Assembly: GCA_019187365.1 (NCBI GenBank)
Contig: JABARE010000006.1
Span: 62,001 to 126,000, forward strand
Origin: Saprospiraceae bacterium
GTDB lineage: Bacteria; Bacteroidota; Bacteroidia; Chitinophagales; Saprospiraceae
Length of the DNA: 64,000 nucleotides
Direction: 5' to 3'
Positions 22,196 through 30,235 of this stretch are shown here, in pieces. Every line of letters begins with the position of its first letter. Within the stretch, counting starts at the first letter, position 1. The position numbers and the translations under genes were made by a program. Below the pieces are notes generated by a model. The model did no database searches. It saw only the letters and a program-made list of their open reading frames with translations, and was not told the origin of the DNA.

Positions 22196-22207
22196 CAAAC
22201 GTTTGTT
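22194..22207. repeat. Palindromic repeat, copy C (overlaps rny stop)
   Basis: AACAAACGTTTGTT is a perfect 14-base palindrome whose first two bases are the last two of the rny TAA stop codon. Only TTTGC follows, so there is no strong U-tract. Confidence 0.6.
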
Positions 22208-22316
22208 TGCTTTTACCGGGGGGGCATGAACAGACGCGTTTCTGGTGCGCGTCACTCAAAACAACCATGCCTGGCTCATGTAGATTCTGAAAGTCTAATC
22301 CGGATTTCTAATGAAC

Positions 22317-22328
22317 TAACGAACGTTA
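22317..22328. repeat. Palindromic repeat half-copy D next to hairpin element
   Basis: TAACGAACGTTA carries the left half and centre of the palindrome family. It overlaps the left terminus of the hairpin element at 22326 by three bases. The element may have inserted into, and cut, a palindrome copy. Confidence 0.4.
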
Positions 22329-22518
22329 AGGGTACCTCGAATAACCCAGTTTTGATGCCAGAATGAATTTAGCAAAACAAGACGAGGCGCAGCGAAGGAA
22401 GCTATGTGGAACGATAACTGACTGAGCTGCAACGAAGTATTGTGAAGCTAAATTCATTGAGTGGGTGAGCCTGTGCGGTCTGACTGGCGCAATAGTGGGT
22501 TATTCGAGGTGCCCTTAA
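22326..22518 (+). repeat. TIR hairpin element, copy 2 (MITE-like, intact)
   Basis: This is the most complete copy, 193 bases. Its termini are 23-base inverted repeats with a single mismatch (left contains GGTACCTCGAATAACCCA, right TGGGTTATTCGAGGTGCC). Next inward, TTTGATGCCAG can pair imperfectly with CTGGCGCAATA. Then the 12-base inverted repeat AATGAATTTAGC/GCTAAATTCATT encloses a purine-rich core of about 70 bases. The whole can fold into one long interrupted hairpin. TA dinucleotides flank AGGG/CCCT at both ends, compatible with TA target duplication of the IS630/mariner type (inference). It lies in the 384-base gap between rny and the GH97 gene. Confidence 0.82.
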
Positions 22519-22579
22519 TTGTAGGATTGGAAGAGATGCTGTGCACCGGAAATGGGAGTATCTTCTAAGCGCTGTGAAT

Positions 22580-24694
22580 TTATTCTTCAGCTTTGAGGCT
22601 GATGGCACAACCTCCACCCGGTGCCAGACGGATGTTGAGCACATCCCGGGCGTCAACCGTCTGTTCGGTGATCTTGTAAGCCATCGGTCGGGTTTGCCAG
22701 TGTGCATCGGGTGCGTCTGCATACATGCGTGCGACGTATTTCCGGCCCGGCTCGAGAAAGTCGAGGCGGAGTGGGTATTTCCTGGCCAGTTCATCGGTGA
22801 TCATCCCCACATACCAGTCGCCTGAACCTCTTTTCCTCCGGGCTGTGTAAACGAAATCACCGGGCATCGCATCCAAGACCACCGTGCTGTCCCAGTCCGT
22901 GGGCACGTCGCGGATAAACTGAAAGGGTCCCGGATGACTTTCGTAATCCTCCAGCTTCCCGCCAGCCATTTGCAGCGGACTATAAAGGGTCACGTATAGG
23001 GCAAGCTGCTTGCAAAGTGTAGTATGTACGCGACGCAACGCGAGGCTGTCCCCCGAACCGGCAGCAACGGGAAAAATGCCGGGAGTGTAATCCATAGGAC
23101 CACCCAGCAGCCGGGTGAAGGGGAGGATAGTTTCATGTTCAGGCGGGTTGCCTGCGCTCCAGGCGTTAAACTCATTTCCGCGTGCGGCTTCGCAGGAAAA
23201 CCAGTTTGGATAACTTCGATGCAGTCCAGTCGGACGAACCGATTCGTGTGAAACCAGGAAGAATTTGCGCAAGGCAGTAAACTGGGCCAGATGCAGGTAG
23301 TGGTTGACCATCCACTGCCCGTCGTGGTGTTCTCCACGGGGTACAATGCGTCCTACGTATCCCGTTTTCACTCCTTTGTAGCCCAGCTTTTCCATCAGGT
23401 CGAGCGCTGCAGGCAACTGGCGTTCATAATCCGTTACCGCACCGTACGTTTCGTGGTGCATCATGAGCCCAACGCCTTTGTCTTTGGCGTACTCGCTTAT
23501 GCGCGGCAGGTCAACATCGGGATAGGCCTCGGTAAAACTGAACTTGCGTTCGCTCCAGCCGCCATCGCCGTGTTCCCATCCCCGGTTCCAACCCTCTGCC
23601 AAAACGTAGGAAAATCCGTTGGCAGCGGCAAAGTCGATCAGGCGCAACATCGATCCTGTCGTCGCACCGTGAGGTAGGGCCAGGGAATCGCCCTCAGACC
23701 GGGGACCTGCCCAGGAATGGGTACCCAGGTGCATTTCCCACCAGATTCCAAGGTACTTGCCGGGTTTGAACCAACTGCAGTCGGTCTCTGGCGGATCTTC
23801 GTTGAGGTGGAGGATGATGCGGTTGGTCAGCAATTCGGAAGCTCGACGGGCAATTAACAATACGCGCCAGGGCGTGTGGTCGCCAAGTCGCAGGTAGGCT
23901 TTGTTGCCCAGGCCATCGGGAACGAGGTGGGCTTTCAAGCCGAGCTCCTTGCGGTCGATGTCGAGCTGCATGGCGGGATAGTTGACCAGCGCCGCTTCGT
24001 GAATGCTCAGCCACATCCCGTCGGGCGTGCGCATCGTCAATGGGGTCTGTACCGTAGAATCGCTGACCGGGCTTCGAAACCCAATCCCGTGAGGCCATAC
24101 TTCTTTCGCCGCATGGACCTTGCTCAGGGGTGTTAGGGCATACGCGTATTCGTTGGTGTCGTAGTCTCCTGGTATCCAGAAAGCATCGTGATCTCCGGTC
24201 ACCGGAAAACTGGTCAGTTCGTCGGCTAAGATAAAGGCTTCATGGCGCCCGGATGAGGGAAAGTGATATCGAAAGCCAACTCCGTCATTGAAGACCATAC
24301 ACTCGAGGTCGAGCCGTTTCCCCGTGGCGGTCTGCTCAAATTGTACGACCATCCTGCTGCATCGCTTGCGGAGCTGACGTTCCTCACCCCAATGGGGCTC
24401 CCAGCGCTCATCCACAGACGACGTATCAATGCTCAGCCAGCGAAAGCCCTTTTCAAGTGGGGCCTGCCCAAGGAGATGAAAACCCATTTTTCCTTGCTTG
24501 ATCAGGGTCTTCTTGTCGGCATATACAGAATACCGGATTTCACCTTCGGCAGTGAGCTGGATGTTGAATTGTACAAAGAGATCCGGAGAAAAGAGGTTGA
24601 AAAACCGGCTTGCGCGCAGCGGTTCAAGAGCAAACGAGGCCAAAAATCCGGTGAGTAGGCAAATGCGAAAGGAAATTGCTGGAAAAGACATCAT
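22580..24694 (-). CDS. Glycoside hydrolase family 97 (alpha-glucosidase-like)
   Basis: The 704-residue secreted enzyme has a signal peptide and the GH97 N-terminal beta-sandwich (SPDLFVQFNIQLTAEGEIRYSV). A central TIM barrel follows, with GIWWEMHLG, VLAEGWNRGWE and MMHHETYGAV, then the GH97 C-terminal domain. The Glu residues in EGWN and HHET favour the inverting alpha-glucosidase branch (SusB-like) rather than the retaining alpha-galactosidase branch, though this needs alignment. It would cleave alpha-glucosides in the periplasm. No SusC/SusD pair is nearby, so it is not part of a visible polysaccharide-utilisation locus. Confidence 0.9.
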   Translation of the reverse strand: MMSFPAISFRICLLTGFLASFALEPLRASRFFNLFSPDLFVQFNIQLTAEGEIRYSVYADKKTLIKQGKMGFHLLGQAPLEKGFRWLSIDTSSVDERWEPHWGEERQLRKRCSRMVVQFEQTATGKRLDLECMVFNDGVGFRYHFPSSGRHEAFILADELTSFPVTGDHDAFWIPGDYDTNEYAYALTPLSKVHAAKEVWPHGIGFRSPVSDSTVQTPLTMRTPDGMWLSIHEAALVNYPAMQLDIDRKELGLKAHLVPDGLGNKAYLRLGDHTPWRVLLIARRASELLTNRIILHLNEDPPETDCSWFKPGKYLGIWWEMHLGTHSWAGPRSEGDSLALPHGATTGSMLRLIDFAAANGFSYVLAEGWNRGWEHGDGGWSERKFSFTEAYPDVDLPRISEYAKDKGVGLMMHHETYGAVTDYERQLPAALDLMEKLGYKGVKTGYVGRIVPRGEHHDGQWMVNHYLHLAQFTALRKFFLVSHESVRPTGLHRSYPNWFSCEAARGNEFNAWSAGNPPEHETILPFTRLLGGPMDYTPGIFPVAAGSGDSLALRRVHTTLCKQLALYVTLYSPLQMAGGKLEDYESHPGPFQFIRDVPTDWDSTVVLDAMPGDFVYTARRKRGSGDWYVGMITDELARKYPLRLDFLEPGRKYVARMYADAPDAHWQTRPMAYKITEQTVDARDVLNIRLAPGGGCAISLKAEE

Positions 24695-24699
24695 GAAGG

Positions 24700-24707
24700 C
24701 AAAATTA
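24700..24707 (-). promoter_or_regulatory. Candidate -7 box of GH97 gene
   Basis: On the minus strand this is TAATTTTG, a full TAnnTTTG match. A TTG lies at 24725-24727, spaced 17 bases. The start of transcription would fall at or near the ATG (24694), suggesting a leaderless mRNA or a start slightly further in. Confidence 0.4.
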
Positions 24708-24860
24708 GGCAGGATTCATTGCTTCAATTGAATCATGAACTGAATCGGCCATCTGGCCTAAACCATTCTCAGCAATGAACCAATGCGCTGCACCGGCGTT
24801 CCATATCCTATGCGCAGCTTTGGCCGCTGCCGGTATCAAATATTTGAGTTGCCTCAACCC

Positions 24861-25391
24861 ATGAAACTTTCTGACTTGTGGATTGGAGATCGCCTGTTCA
24901 GCAATACGTTGAAGGAGATCGTTCTATACGACGGCAAATCGGATGAGGGCCTGGTTCGCGTATTACACCGCGGAATCAAACAGCATCTGCCCGTAGAAGA
25001 CCTCTCCCCGGCTGGCGATGAAGAAGCATTCATCAACACATTTCAGGGCGAAGAACAAACCATCTTCCATCCCCGCAAAAGCCAAGTTCCTGCAACCATT
25101 GACCTGCATTATGAGAAAGGACGCAGAGCTTCAGATGCAACGGGTCCTGTAGTCAACATACTTCAGCATCAGTTGGAACGCTGCAGGGCGTTTGTAGATG
25201 CTGCCGTTCAGCACCATCTGACCCGGATTGTCATCATACATGGGAAGGGAGATCAGGGCATTTTGAGAAATGCGGTGCGCTCTTTGCTGGAGGAATATCC
25301 GGAAGTGACAGGCCAGCAGCCTTCGCCGGATGAAGGAGCCCTCGAAGTCTTGCTGGCATACACGGACCAGCTTCAAAAACGCATGAGGTGA
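24861..25391 (+). CDS. Smr/MutS2-type domain protein
   Basis: The 176-residue protein has a short N-terminal beta-rich part followed by an Smr domain. Its hallmarks are IDLHYEKG near residue 83 and the HGKGDQGILR loop near 128 (family pattern HGxGxGxLR). Smr domains are nucleic-acid endonucleases linked to MutS2, ribosome rescue or recombination control. A frame extends upstream to 24783, but the ATG at 24861 is where recognisable protein begins. The stop overlaps the next start (TGATG), so the PstS-like gene is translationally coupled. Confidence 0.83.
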   Translation: MKLSDLWIGDRLFSNTLKEIVLYDGKSDEGLVRVLHRGIKQHLPVEDLSPAGDEEAFINTFQGEEQTIFHPRKSQVPATIDLHYEKGRRASDATGPVVNILQHQLERCRAFVDAAVQHHLTRIVIIHGKGDQGILRNAVRSLLEEYPEVTGQQPSPDEGALEVLLAYTDQLQKRMR

Positions 25392-26329
25392 TGAGGAAAG
25401 CGATAAACGTTTCAGGCCTGCTTCTCGGAGTTGCCCTGTTGGCTTTGACAGGGTGCAGACAGGGGGATCCTGCCCAAAGCACGCCGACCATGGGAGAAGT
25501 GGTCATCGGTTGCGATGTGCAGTTGCGCCACCTGATGATACAACAGGAGGAGATCTTCGAGCAGCGCTACAAGTATGCCAAGGTGCACCTGAAATTTTTA
25601 AACGAACGCGATTTGCTGCAACAGTGGCTTGCCGACAGCTTTCGCACGGTGATCATAGGTCGTGAACTGAGACCTGAAGAAACACTGTATTTCCAGCAGC
25701 AGCGCCAGGTATCCCCGCGACAATTCCCTTTTGCCCAGGGGGCCATCGCACTGCTCACCAATCCATCCAATCCGGACAGCTCGTTGACCTATGAGGAACT
25801 GCTTTCGCTTTGCCGTGGTGTCCAACCCGGACCTAAGGGTTTTTCAGGGGTGGTGTTGGAAAACACAGCGTCCGGGATATCTCACTACCTCCTGGATCTG
25901 CTTGGTCAATCTTCCTTCTCAGGGCCGGTTTATGCCCTGGCCGACAAATCAGAAATTTTTGAATACCTCAAAGCGAACCCGGGAGCGCTGGCTCTGGTCG
26001 ATTGGGCTGAATTCAGCGACTCAGACGATCGTCAGAGGCAGGAACAACTGCGGGAATTCGCAAGGGTTGGCATCACCCGGCCTGCAGATTCCACCCAGTA
26101 CGGATACCTCTATCCCGACCAATATTCGTTGCAGGACAACCGTTACCCGCTTCAACGCACATGGCAATTCGCCAGTTCTTCCGGCCGTTCAGACCTCGGC
26201 CTTGGTTTTGCATCCTTTGTCACCGGCGAGATCGGCCAACGCATCATCCTCAAAGCAGGCCTTCTCCCTTTGTTCCAGACCGAGCGCTGGATTGAATTTG
26301 TACCAGGCGACTTCAGAGTCGTTAAATAA
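25391..26329 (+). CDS. PstS-like phosphate-binding lipoprotein
   Basis: The 312-residue protein begins with a lipoprotein signal peptide (lipobox LTGC near residue 21). It resembles the periplasmic substrate-binding family to which PstS belongs (EVVIGCDVQLRHLM, LTNPSNPDSSLTYEELLSLCRG, then a C-terminal region with GEIGQRIILKAGLLP). The classical phosphate-binding TSGT-type motif is not obvious; ENTASGISHYLL may be its counterpart. In Bacteroidota such proteins are often found by ExbB/ExbD/TonB and TPR genes rather than Pst permeases. Here a TPR gene follows, but no permease is present. The ligand is uncertain. Confidence 0.75.
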   Translation: MRKAINVSGLLLGVALLALTGCRQGDPAQSTPTMGEVVIGCDVQLRHLMIQQEEIFEQRYKYAKVHLKFLNERDLLQQWLADSFRTVIIGRELRPEETLYFQQQRQVSPRQFPFAQGAIALLTNPSNPDSSLTYEELLSLCRGVQPGPKGFSGVVLENTASGISHYLLDLLGQSSFSGPVYALADKSEIFEYLKANPGALALVDWAEFSDSDDRQRQEQLREFARVGITRPADSTQYGYLYPDQYSLQDNRYPLQRTWQFASSSGRSDLGLGFASFVTGEIGQRIILKAGLLPLFQTERWIEFVPGDFRVVK

Positions 26330-26560
26330 TATTAATTAATATAAATCAGATATTTATATATTAAATTATACCCCAATGTTTCTTTTTTCGTACGGATCAA
26401 AAAAAATTAAACATTAATTTAACTAAAGAAATCTAACGCATTTGCGTGTAATCTTGTCAAAAAGGAAAATGAACAAATGATGAAGTCATGTTTTTATGAA
26501 ATATCATCTCGCGCCAAAAGCATTAATTTTGGCCGCATTTTCGAAGAAAAATCGACCAGT
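26330..26560 (+). promoter_or_regulatory. AT-rich leader and promoter region of TPR gene
   Basis: The 231-base gap opens with about 60 bases that are nearly pure A/T (26330-26390) and a second A-rich run at 26400-26430. A near-consensus box TAATCTTG (7 of 8) sits at 26449-26456, implying a start near 26463 and a leader of about 100 bases. The extreme AT content may bind nucleoid proteins or act as an upstream element. Confidence 0.4.
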
Positions 26561-28171
26561 ATGAAAGTTTTGTTGACCTGGGTTATGGCCATGGGAGCCT
26601 TTTTGATCGCTTTGCGGGCCCAAACTACAGAAGAAGGATTGCGTCATCTCGAAAACGAGAATTTTAAATCTGCTTTGGGTGTATTTGATCAACTGATCGC
26701 CGTACAGCCCAAGAACCATCTCCATTACTACTATAAGGGTGAGGTGCTCTTTGCCATGGAGGATTACCAGGCCTCGTCAGGCGCCTTCCGCAAGGGTCTG
26801 GATGTGAGTTCAAAATGCGATGAATGCAGGGTAGGTCTTGCAAAGATCGAGTTGGTTAAAGGTCAGCAAAGCGAGGCAGACGATTTTATTGAATCCGCGC
26901 TGAAAGGCAATTCCAAAAAGGCAGGCATTCATGCGCTTGCGGGCAGGGCTTACCTGTATGGACGTAATCCCTTGCTTGAAAAGGCTTTGCCCCTTTTGGA
27001 AAAGGCCCGTGACCTCGACCCAAAACAAGCCAAATACTGGATCTATCTCGGCGACGCCTATTACCAGAAAAAGGATTTGGGGCAGGCCATGACCGCCTAT
27101 GAGACCGCCGTTGAAAAAGATAAAAGCGATCCGGAGACTTACGTCAAGATGGCTAGGATCTGGGCAGAAGGCAAAAACCTGGACCTTGCAATACAACAAC
27201 TGGAGACGGCCATTGAGACCAGCCCGGGATATGCCATTGCTTACAAAGAGCTCTACGAGATGTTGATCCGGGCTCGAAAATTTGACAAAGTGGTCCCCGT
27301 GCTGGAGAAATACGTTTCTCTTGCCGGAACGGACGTAGATGCCCGAGTGCGCCTTGTAAAATTTCTTAGTTACCAGGCAAAAGACTACCAGCGCGCCATC
27401 GTCGAAGGAAACAAAATTCTGGAAACCTACCCGGACCAATACACGATTCATCGTTGGCTCGCATGGTCGTATTATGAAACCGGTGAGTTCAACAATTCGC
27501 TGCAGTCGAGTTACCGCCTGTTTGGCGCGGTCGAAAAGGGAGATACAGCTACGATGAGGCTTTACCCCAGCGATTACGAATACGCCGGTAAGGCAGCCAT
27601 TAAGCTTAAACTTAAGGACACTGCTGATGCTTTTTTTGAACAGGTCATTGCCCTCCAGCCCGAACGCCTTCAGGAGATTGCTGGACAATTGGCCAAATCC
27701 TATTACGACGTCAAATTGTACGAAAACGCCGTAGCCTGGTACCTGCGCAAGAACGAAATCGCCTCGCTCACGATAAACGAACTGCTCTACCTGGGGCTTT
27801 CTCAAAAATTACTCCGGGACTATCGCGGTGCCGACACCACATTCGGAGTGATCCTGGCCAAATCGCCGGCATACGAATACGGCTGGCTGCAACGTGCCGA
27901 CATCAACCATAAAATGGATACGGCCGAGGTAAAGGCCTTTTTAGCGAAGCCCTACTACGACAAATACATCGAGCTTGCTTCCGCTGCTCCGGAGAAAAAC
28001 AAGGTCGGGCTCATAGAAGCCTATCTCTACATGCTCGTGTTTAGCGCGCAGGCGGGTGAGTACGATACGGCCAGGTCCTATTGCGACCTCGTTCTCAACC
28101 TGGATGCCAATGAAGGCAGGGCACTCGAATATGCCAAGATCCTGAACGGCACCAAGTCCAAGGGGCGATAG
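26561..28171 (+). CDS. Secreted tetratricopeptide-repeat protein
   Basis: The 536-residue protein has a signal peptide (ending near LRAQ) and TPR-like helical repeats over most of its length (for example ALPLLEKARDLDPKQAKYWIYLGDAYY and AMTAYETAVEKDKSDPETYVKMA). TPRs mediate protein-protein contacts, and exported ones in this phylum often support TonB/ExbBD or T9SS machines. The ATG at 26561 is preferred because the hydrophobic leader starts there; 28 polar residues would be added by the longer frame. It follows the PstS-like gene but has its own promoter-like region. Confidence 0.85.
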   Translation: MKVLLTWVMAMGAFLIALRAQTTEEGLRHLENENFKSALGVFDQLIAVQPKNHLHYYYKGEVLFAMEDYQASSGAFRKGLDVSSKCDECRVGLAKIELVKGQQSEADDFIESALKGNSKKAGIHALAGRAYLYGRNPLLEKALPLLEKARDLDPKQAKYWIYLGDAYYQKKDLGQAMTAYETAVEKDKSDPETYVKMARIWAEGKNLDLAIQQLETAIETSPGYAIAYKELYEMLIRARKFDKVVPVLEKYVSLAGTDVDARVRLVKFLSYQAKDYQRAIVEGNKILETYPDQYTIHRWLAWSYYETGEFNNSLQSSYRLFGAVEKGDTATMRLYPSDYEYAGKAAIKLKLKDTADAFFEQVIALQPERLQEIAGQLAKSYYDVKLYENAVAWYLRKNEIASLTINELLYLGLSQKLLRDYRGADTTFGVILAKSPAYEYGWLQRADINHKMDTAEVKAFLAKPYYDKYIELASAAPEKNKVGLIEAYLYMLVFSAQAGEYDTARSYCDLVLNLDANEGRALEYAKILNGTKSKGR

Positions 28172-28569
28172 ATCCTCACGGAGGAAATTGTGCTCATCGA
28201 ATCCTCGGGATGCGATTTCTGCAAGATTGTTGGCAGCTCCACGGATCGGTGTGTCGACCACCGAAAAACGAAAGGGGGCCGCGGTGAAGGAAGCTATGTG
28301 GAGCAATAGCGACTGAACCGAAACGAAGGATTGTGAAGCTAAATTCATTGAGTGGGTGAGCCTGTGTGGGCTGGCTGGCGCAATAGTGGGTTATTCGAGG
28401 TGCCCTTTACTCTTGACAAACTTTAACTAATGGCAAAATCTGAAAACAACTGTGATTCAGGAAATTCAAGGGAAATGGGACATAACTAGGCGCTATCTGT
28501 AGGCGCATTGGATCGCGTGAATCCGGAAAATGCTCTCCGGCCCTTGAGAACAATGACGACTCTGGCTGA
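28172..28569. other. Intergenic region holding a partial repeat element
   Basis: The 398-base gap lies between the TPR gene and the convergent FAH-family gene. A small inverted repeat TCCTCACGGAGGA (about 28172-28184) follows the TPR stop, with no clear U-tract. The middle is the third hairpin-element copy. The right part (28410-28569) shows no gene or site that I can support. Confidence 0.5.
28279..28409 (+). repeat. TIR hairpin element, copy 3 (left end missing)
   Basis: From GGTGAAGGAAGCTATGTGGA onward this segment follows copy 2 closely, through TTGTGAAGCTAAATTCATTG and GGCGCAATAGTGG, to the right terminal repeat (TTATTCGAGGTGCCCTT) at 28391-28407. The left terminal repeat and left inner repeat are absent; unrelated sequence stands in their place. 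It is therefore a truncated copy that cannot form the full hairpin. Confidence 0.78.
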
Positions 28570-29178
28570 TTACCGGATGGAAAACTCAAACAGGCATTCG
28601 CCGTTGAGGTGGCCGCGGAGCTGATCTCCGGTGTGTACCGGGCCCACGCCTGCGGGCGTTCCGGTAAACAGAATGTCGCCTTTGTTTACGAGAAAGAACT
28701 GGCTTAAGTAATGAATGACCTTCGGAACGGGAAACAGCATGTCTTCTATCCTGCCCGATTGTACCAGGCGGTTATTGACGTACAATTCGAATTGCAAGGC
28801 GTTGCGCTGGACAGATTCGATGGGGATCCAACGTCCACATACAGCCGACTGGTCAAACGCTTTGCTGATCTCCCAAGGCAGTGAGCGCTCTTTGCACCGG
28901 CGCTGCAGATCCCTGGCAGTAAAATCGATGCCAACGCTGACTTGGCTCAGAAAGGACCAGGCTTTTTCTTCGGGAATGGACTTTCCCTTTCGTCCAAATT
29001 TGAAAATGAGCTCGAGTTCATGGTGGACTTCCTCGGTGAAGGAAGGATAATAAAATGGCCGGTTGTCGTGCAACATGGCAGGAGCCGGTTTGAGGAAGAC
29101 TACGGGATCTTCTTCGACCGGATTGCTGAGTTCACGGATGTGTTCGGAATAATTTCGTCCAATACAAAAGAACGTCAT
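28570..29178 (-). CDS. Fumarylacetoacetate hydrolase-family protein
   Basis: The 202-residue protein has the FAH fold signatures: metal-binding HHELELIF near residue 50, a Lys/Asp region around VGIDFTARDLQRRCK, and GDILFTGTPAGVGPV near 178. The family includes acylpyruvate hydrolases and oxaloacetate decarboxylases/tautomerases that cleave or process 2-oxo acids. This compact form resembles FAHD1/YcgM. The ATG at 29178 lies one base from a perfect palindromic repeat. It is the last gene of the probable ridA-trpS-FAH operon. Confidence 0.87.
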   Translation of the reverse strand: MTFFCIGRNYSEHIRELSNPVEEDPVVFLKPAPAMLHDNRPFYYPSFTEEVHHELELIFKFGRKGKSIPEEKAWSFLSQVSVGIDFTARDLQRRCKERSLPWEISKAFDQSAVCGRWIPIESVQRNALQFELYVNNRLVQSGRIEDMLFPVPKVIHYLSQFFLVNKGDILFTGTPAGVGPVHTGDQLRGHLNGECLFEFSIR

Positions 29179-29179
29179 A

Positions 29180-29193
29180 AACAAACGTTTGTT
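29180..29193. repeat. Palindromic repeat, copy E
   Basis: AACAAACGTTTGTT, identical to copy C, lies in the 33-base gap between the trpS stop and the FAH-family start codon, one base upstream of the latter. If bound by a repressor or folded in RNA it could affect translation or transcription of the FAH gene. Confidence 0.6.
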
Positions 29194-29211
29194 AGTAATT
29201 GCAATGCACCG

Positions 29212-30228
29212 CTACCTCGACAATGGCTGCCCCAACCCTACGATGGCTTTCACTTCAGACAGCGTTCGGGCTGCGCGCTCGCGTATATGAGCAGAGGACC
29301 GCTTGATGCGGTCTTTGATGGCCTTTTTGTCTTCGAGCAGCCGGCGCTTTTCTTCCTGGAAAGGTAAGGCGATCGATACCAGCGCCTCGGCAACCTGCTC
29401 TTTGAGTTTGCTGTAAGCCAGCGTTCCGCCTTTGTATGCTTCGAGCAGCTCGTCCGTGTCAGGAGAGTGAGCCGCGCGTAGCAACATGAAGAGGTTTTCT
29501 ACACCCGGACTCATCTGGTTGCCGGATTCCTGACCGGTATCGGTCACGGCCGATCTGACCTGTTTGCGAATCTGGTCAGGCGCAGCAAAAACGTCTACGT
29601 AGTGCTTTTCCCCTGCGCTGGCGCTCATTTTTCGTAAAGGGTCGGCAGTAGACATAACTTTCGGCACTTCTGTAAACAGCGGTTCAGGCAGGGTAAAGTA
29701 GTCGGTTCGGTAAATGTGGTTGAAGCGCTCTGCTATGTTGCGTGTCAATTCGAGGTGTTGCTCCTGATCTTTTCCTACTGGAACGCAATCTGCCCGGTAA
29801 ATGAGGATGTCGGCTGCCTGCAAAACCGGGTAAATGAAAAGTCCGGCGGAAACGAAGAGGTCCTTGTCCTTATCTCGCAGTTGCTGGGTCTTATCCTTGA
29901 ACTGGGTCATGCGGCTCAACTCTCCGTAACTGCAGTTGCAGGCCAGTATCCAGGCGAGTTCGGTGTGCTCGGGAACGAGTGACTGGATAAAGAGGTTCTC
30001 CTCCCGGATGCCGCATGCCAGCAGGTTAATGGCCAGATCCCAAACATTTTCACGCAGCTGGGCAGGGGAATACGGCATGGTCATCGCATGGTAATCGACT
30101 ACCGAAAAGACGCAGTCGTAGGATGATTGCAGTTCAATCCAGTTTTGGACGGCACCGAAATAGCGTCCGAAATGCAATTTCCCCGTGGGTTGGATTCCGC
30201 TGAGTACGATTTTAGCTGGCGAGGTCAT
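29212..30228 (-). CDS. trpS: Tryptophanyl-tRNA synthetase
   Basis: This class I synthetase charges tRNA-Trp; it has 338 residues. The HIGH-type motif reads PTGKLHFGRYFG near residue 15 and the KMSKS motif reads KMSASAGE near 203. The interior VPVGKDQEQHLELTRNIAERFN is a family signature. The start ATG is seven bases after the ridA stop, so the two are co-transcribed. Confidence 0.95.
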   Translation of the reverse strand: MTSPAKIVLSGIQPTGKLHFGRYFGAVQNWIELQSSYDCVFSVVDYHAMTMPYSPAQLRENVWDLAINLLACGIREENLFIQSLVPEHTELAWILACNCSYGELSRMTQFKDKTQQLRDKDKDLFVSAGLFIYPVLQAADILIYRADCVPVGKDQEQHLELTRNIAERFNHIYRTDYFTLPEPLFTEVPKVMSTADPLRKMSASAGEKHYVDVFAAPDQIRKQVRSAVTDTGQESGNQMSPGVENLFMLLRAAHSPDTDELLEAYKGGTLAYSKLKEQVAEALVSIALPFQEEKRRLLEDKKAIKDRIKRSSAHIRERAARTLSEVKAIVGLGQPLSR

Positions 30229-30235
30229 GGCTGCT

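Noticed and set aside
27941..28348. 135-codon minus-strand frame across the TPR end and the hairpin repeat
   Set aside because: It overlaps the TPR gene and is built partly from repeat-element sequence; no domain seen.
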